From positions 71,176,001-71,240,000 of the forward strand of contig OZ231127.1 in the NCBI GenBank assembly GCA_965153355.1: a stretch of 64,000 nt of DNA, read 5' to 3'. Below are positions 60,473 to 64,000 of this stretch, in pieces. The first letter of the stretch is position 1; each line of letters starts with the position of its first letter. The DNA comes from Flaccisagitta enflata (lineage: Eukaryota > Chaetognatha > Sagittoidea > Aphragmophora). The notes under the pieces were generated by a model, which was not told the DNA's origin, did not search any database, and saw only the letters and a list, made by a program, of their open reading frames with translations. The translations under genes were made by a program, and so were the position numbers.

Positions 60473-60600
60473 TTTTGCTTAAGAAATGGCGTCCACTGAG
60501 ACGTAAGTCACAAGAGGTCTCAAATCATTTTGAATGATGAAAATCCTATCTTTTTGATAAGACCATCCTCGGAAGCACCAAACTTAATCGCAGCCCACTC

Positions 60601-61559
60601 CACTAAGGGCCACGGATTGCGCTAGATGGCTCCTTTGGTATATGGGTGAAAATTTCCATCTCTGCTATATGGCTCAAACTAAGTAGAATGGTCATGGTAG
60701 CATTTGAGCATATATTACCGGTCCATAGGACAGGTTTTAAGGCAATTTAGAGTGAAAATGGCGACCTAAATCGACATTGCTACAAAAAATGATACATTTC
60801 AAGAAAAATCAATGATTTTTTTGGAATTATCTGTTAAGATTACAAAAAGCTTATGATATCTTCAATATTGGATTGGATTCCTTCATTAATGTTTAAATGT
60901 CTGGAAAAATTTGAAAAATCATTTTTTTTTACATTTTTAGCACTATTAAATTAATTTACTATTACTACATATTTGACCTAATTTGCATGCTTTTATTACC
61001 CTCTAAATATAAAAAATCGCACAAGGACGCACAATGAGCCACCTATGCCAAAATGTAGTTCAAGGGGTTCTGAATCCAGAATGCTATTGCTCAAGCGGGC
61101 CTTTGACGTCCAAATTGCGATTTTCTAGGCCAAAAATGGACAAGTAATGATGTGGATAAAAGTAAAAATCTATATTTGATTGGAAGAAAAATGAGCAAAA
61201 TGAGCTAAATGAGCAAAAAAATGATATTTTTTGAGCACCTTATTAAGGAATCTTATTGAACAAAGACAAAAATTTAATTGATTTGGTCAAAACATTAGAC
61301 AATTTAAATACTAAATGTAAGAGAGTTTAGCAGTATTTTTCACTTTATTTTCTCAAATTTCTCTTCTTTTGTACTCTAAGCTCATAAAGCTCTTGATCCA
61401 ATAGAAATGAGTCAATATTGGATACAAATAGGTTCATAACATCTGAAAATATGCAGAAAAATGTTTTTCACTCTGTATATTTTATAAGGAACAATGTAAT
61501 GGAAAAGATGTAATCTTAATCCCCAATGAGCCACCTAGCGCACAATGCAGCCCACAGTG
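60601..61559. mobile_element. 959-bp TIR element with direct repeat CACTC
   Basis: Left CACTAAGGGCCACGGATTGC, GCTAGATGGCTCCTTTGG; right CCAATGAGCCACCTAGCGCA, CAATGCAGCCCACAGTG, its diverged reverse complement over about 45 bp. CACTC directly precedes the left end and follows the right end. A third inverted copy of the AATGAGCCACCTA block sits inside at about 61034. No open frame. The CACT...AGTG ends recall CACTA-class elements, but a 5-bp duplication would be unusual for them. Confidence 0.75.
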
Positions 61560-62165
61560 CACTCATCTCAACGTTACTTGACTACTTAGTCATGTCACCA
61601 AAGGAATTATTTGCGGTGATTGAATCTGAATGATTTTGCCCCACAGTGAACTTTGTCTTCACCCTAAATGCTAAATTTTGTGATAAATTTCTATCGTGTT
61701 TTTTTCTGCTATTACTTTAATTACTCGTCTTCGTGAAAAGGCTGGGCAGCAATGAATGAAAAATATCTTTTGAGAAATATCTCAATTGATTGTGTACTTT
61801 ACAATGTATAGCACTTTTTTGAAGTAGTATTTAAAAAAAAGTTTGAATCCTTTTTCTTCTATTTGTACTTTTTTCAACCAGATGTGTCCTGTTATGCACT
61901 TTGCTTCCTCAGTTAAAGGCATGCTCATTCCCCCCTACTTTTCCTCATCCATCTTGTACAAGAGTAAAAATGCAAGCCTTTGGTCATTAATGAAGGCATC
62001 TACAATCAGATTAAGCGCAAAGTGCAGTGGCAACAACGGAGAGTTTTTTCTTTTTTTTCCTGCAATTATGAAAACAGGTTTTTGATGTTCTCTTTGGCCT
62101 CATATTTTTTTCCGCCACAGACTCTAACAAAAGGCAAACGAACCCATTCGCATTCGTAACCGGTA
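61560..62165. other. Unassigned spacer
   Basis: A short open frame on the plus strand (about 61843-62085) has no recognisable domain. I do not call it. Confidence 0.5.
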
Positions 62166-62266
62166 CTCTCTCTCTCTCTCTCTCTCTTCCACACGCACGC
62201 TGTTATTGTTGTTATGGGCTCACTTTTTATCCTCTTTTTCTCCTATGCTCTCTTTTTTCCTGACAA

Positions 62267-62321
<55 letters not shown>
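62166..62321. repeat. Two (TC)n microsatellites
   Basis: TC runs at 62166-62187 and 62272-62321 separated by pyrimidine-rich sequence. Confidence 0.95.
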
Positions 62322-62325
<4 letters not shown>

Positions 62326-62477
62326 TCAAATAATTTTTGTTTGTTTTGATATTTCTTTAGCTTTTTTTGTTCCTATGAGTTGTTGAAGGGAGAGGTTGTG
62401 GTACAAATTGCTCATTGATCGACCGTGTTCTTCCTGCTCTTCCTGTTTTGTTATTCATGAGGTATGATGTTTGGTCG

Positions 62478-62682
62478 TTTTTAGTCACGTGCTATGCGAC
62501 TCTACACCTCGCTTTGTCCGTCTGTCGGTCGTTTGGTTGGTCAGTCGGCCCATCACACTTTATTTTTTTTATGCCTTTGTGGTCTTTGGTTTCACTGTTC
62601 CCGCCCAAATGCTCGAGTGACTTCAAGTACGGCCCCTGGACACCCGCACGTGACTGGGGTAGCCGTGTATCCGACCTTGTCT
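62478..62682 (+). repeat. Dispersed repeat family A copy, well preserved
   Basis: TTTTTAGTCACGTGCTATGC, CTCTACACCTCGCTTTGTCC, CACTTTATTTTTTTTATGCC, CCGCCCAAATGCTCGAGTGA, GGCCCCTGGACACCCGCACG, TAGCCGTGTATCCGACCTTG. Confidence 0.88.
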
Positions 62683-62951
62683 CATATTATATGTGATGTC
62701 ATCTTTTTGCATAAGTTCATAAAATGCACGAAGTTCTAAACCTGTCAGACATGTGTTTGGCATGATTAACGTAAGATGAGAGCCGTGAGCGCATGAGGAA
62801 TCAAATAATGGAAAGAAACTCAATTACACCCCATGCAAAAAACTCAAAAATTTGAATTCTTTTTCAAAGCGACTTTCTACGAGAAAAAAATTTGATCAAA
62901 AAATTTGAAAAAAAAAAACATGAAACTTGATTGATCAAAAATTAGCAGTTT

Positions 62952-63112
62952 TGGGTGGAAAGGGATGGTTTGGGAGTGCAGGAGTTGTGATGAGTAATTC
63001 TACTCGATAGGTGGTGATTTAAAGCTATTGTCTGGGTGGAAAGGGGTGGGTTGGAGGTGCTAAAGTTGAGATAGGTAATTTTACTTAATAGGTGGTGATT
63101 TAGAGCTATCGT
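62952..63112. repeat. Tandem duplication of about 80 bp
   Basis: Two units begin TGGGTGGAAAGGG (about 62952 and 63033) and both run through GAG.TG..GAG.T...AT.TACT to ATAGGTGGTGATTTA.AGCTAT, with about ten substitutions. Confidence 0.88.
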
Positions 63113-64000
63113 GGCAAGCAGACTTGCTTCATGAATGCCTCACCCTCTCCGGGCTAGGTAATAGATTCGCATATGGGCCCAGTTCCCACAAAAGCAGAAG
63201 TCTTCATCAAGTATTTCCATTGACAAAAATTTTTTTAGTCTTAAAACCGCATTTTGAGGTTCATTCTGTGCCCTGACTCAGGGCCCCTGAGGCTTTTGAC
63301 CTGTGTCTTACATCATCCTCCAACTCTGTAACTATGTAAAGGGTTACAAAATGATATAACCTAACTTATTTTTGTGTAAAAAAATATTTTTGAGCTATGA
63401 ACGATTCTATTACCGGAAATTATATGAATGTGGAAAGGGTGGCCTTGTCCGATGAAACTTGACTCAATTTTGCTGCGTTTCTGGCTTTGTTCGAGTTCTG
63501 TTTCGCTTTGGAATGTCGCAGAGAGAATGGAGTTATTATTTAGTAAATAAGTACAAACATTCTGAAAACGCTAGTATTTAGTCCCGTAATCATCCAGTAA
63601 CGCAATAAGGTAGTTGTGTAATTATTGAAATAGAATTTTGATTTTTATCATAAAAACTTCACTATTTACTATCTAGGAAATAGAAATCTTCCCACCTATG
63701 AATTCATGTCATTTATCTACATGATCACGTATATCTGTTGATTGCAAATGGATCAATGATAGATGTAGGCTCCCCCTGACTCAATTATCACCGCCAATGG
63801 CCGGTTCAGCAATTTGTAAAGTATCAGGAGGTACTTTGGAGTGATGGCTTCCAGCCTTTTTCCATGAAATAAATTTTTTCCTCCTTTTTATCTTTGAGTG
63901 ATCATAACTTTTAAACGGCTGGACTGAATTTGTTGCGCAAAAAAGGAAAAAGATGCCCCTTGAAAAACTCTTCATTTTGGCCACCAATTTTTTGTCAATT
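63113..64000. other. Unassigned AT-rich end of window
   Basis: No gene, SSR or family repeat recognised. Short frames only. Confidence 0.5.

Noticed and set aside
61843-62085. 80-codon plus-strand frame (MNPFSSICTFFNQMCPVMHF...)
   Set aside because: The texture is plausible, but there is no domain, upstream exon or polyadenylation signal in a suitable place. It is too short to support.

Overview
The window reads as repeat-dominated nuclear DNA from a eukaryote, most likely an invertebrate animal. It has no operons, no rRNA or tRNA genes that I can see, and almost no long open reading frame that is not made of repeats. Very long simple-sequence arrays (GA/TC, GT/CA, TTG/CAA, ATC, CTGT, CTAT, CATA) recur every 1-3 kb, and several dispersed repeat families occur in many diverged copies on both strands. 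I cannot name the species. Nearly every open frame over 60 codons in the window is an SSR or minisatellite read through (poly-LS, poly-RE, poly-VC, poly-V, poly-Q/N/T, RREAKSRV and so on), and I have not annotated these as genes.

Four kinds of mobile or dispersed sequence explain most of the rest. (1) Family A, about 200 bp, has a hairpin head (GTCGCGTGCACGCGAC), a variable CCGT/CGGT core and a tail ending CCGGCCTTGTT; there are about 16 recognisable copies. (2) Family C, about 250-660 bp, has a GGCAGCGGCCCC...GGGGCCGCTGCC inverted pair that encloses a different minisatellite in each copy; there are seven copies in two subfamilies. (3) Smaller families are B (three copies), D (two), F (three) and a doubtful G (two). 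(4) Terminal-inverted-repeat DNA elements have target-site duplications readable from the sequence: TA-flanked elements at 9440, 11421, 12975, 38669 and 45852 (and probably 28698); hAT-like elements with perfect 8-bp duplications at 18063, 43589 and 53793; foldback elements at 1636 and 16488 with 4-bp duplications and a shared central motif; and further TIR elements at 13303, 43928 and 60601.

The most notable object is an 8.16-kb segment, 51313-59474. It is bounded by diverged inverted repeats of about 180 bp that begin with a perfect 14-mer, and it is flanked by a perfect 7-bp direct repeat (TCAATAT). It carries the only stretches in the window that look like non-repeat protein-coding sequence: a minus-strand frame at 57364-58320 broken by one in-frame TGA, a short minus-strand exon-like frame at 58872-59108, and a convergent plus-strand terminal-exon-like frame at 57004-57199 followed by AATAAA. 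I read it as an old, large DNA transposon, riddled with later insertions (families A, B and C, and a hAT-like MITE), whose superfamily I cannot assign.

Layout. 1-9.4 kb: SSRs, family A copies, the 622-bp foldback element nested in a family A copy, a CRE-like tandem array. 9.4-19.5 kb: MITEs, a second foldback element, long GT/TC and ATC arrays, a 929-bp hAT-like element. 19.5-25.8 kb: a family C element nested in family A, AAGTCATT and GTCTGGTTT arrays, CTAT/TC arrays. 25.8-39.2 kb: mostly sequence I cannot assign, with family A-D and F copies, trinucleotide arrays and two MITEs. 39.2-51.3 kb: a 24-bp minisatellite of nearly 0.9 kb, nested MITEs in family C, a 1.33-kb TIR element, and very long GT/CTGT/TC and AAC arrays. 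51.3-59.5 kb: the large TIR element. 59.5-64 kb: a GA array, another TIR element, one family A copy and unassigned AT-rich DNA. No complete functional host gene is visible.
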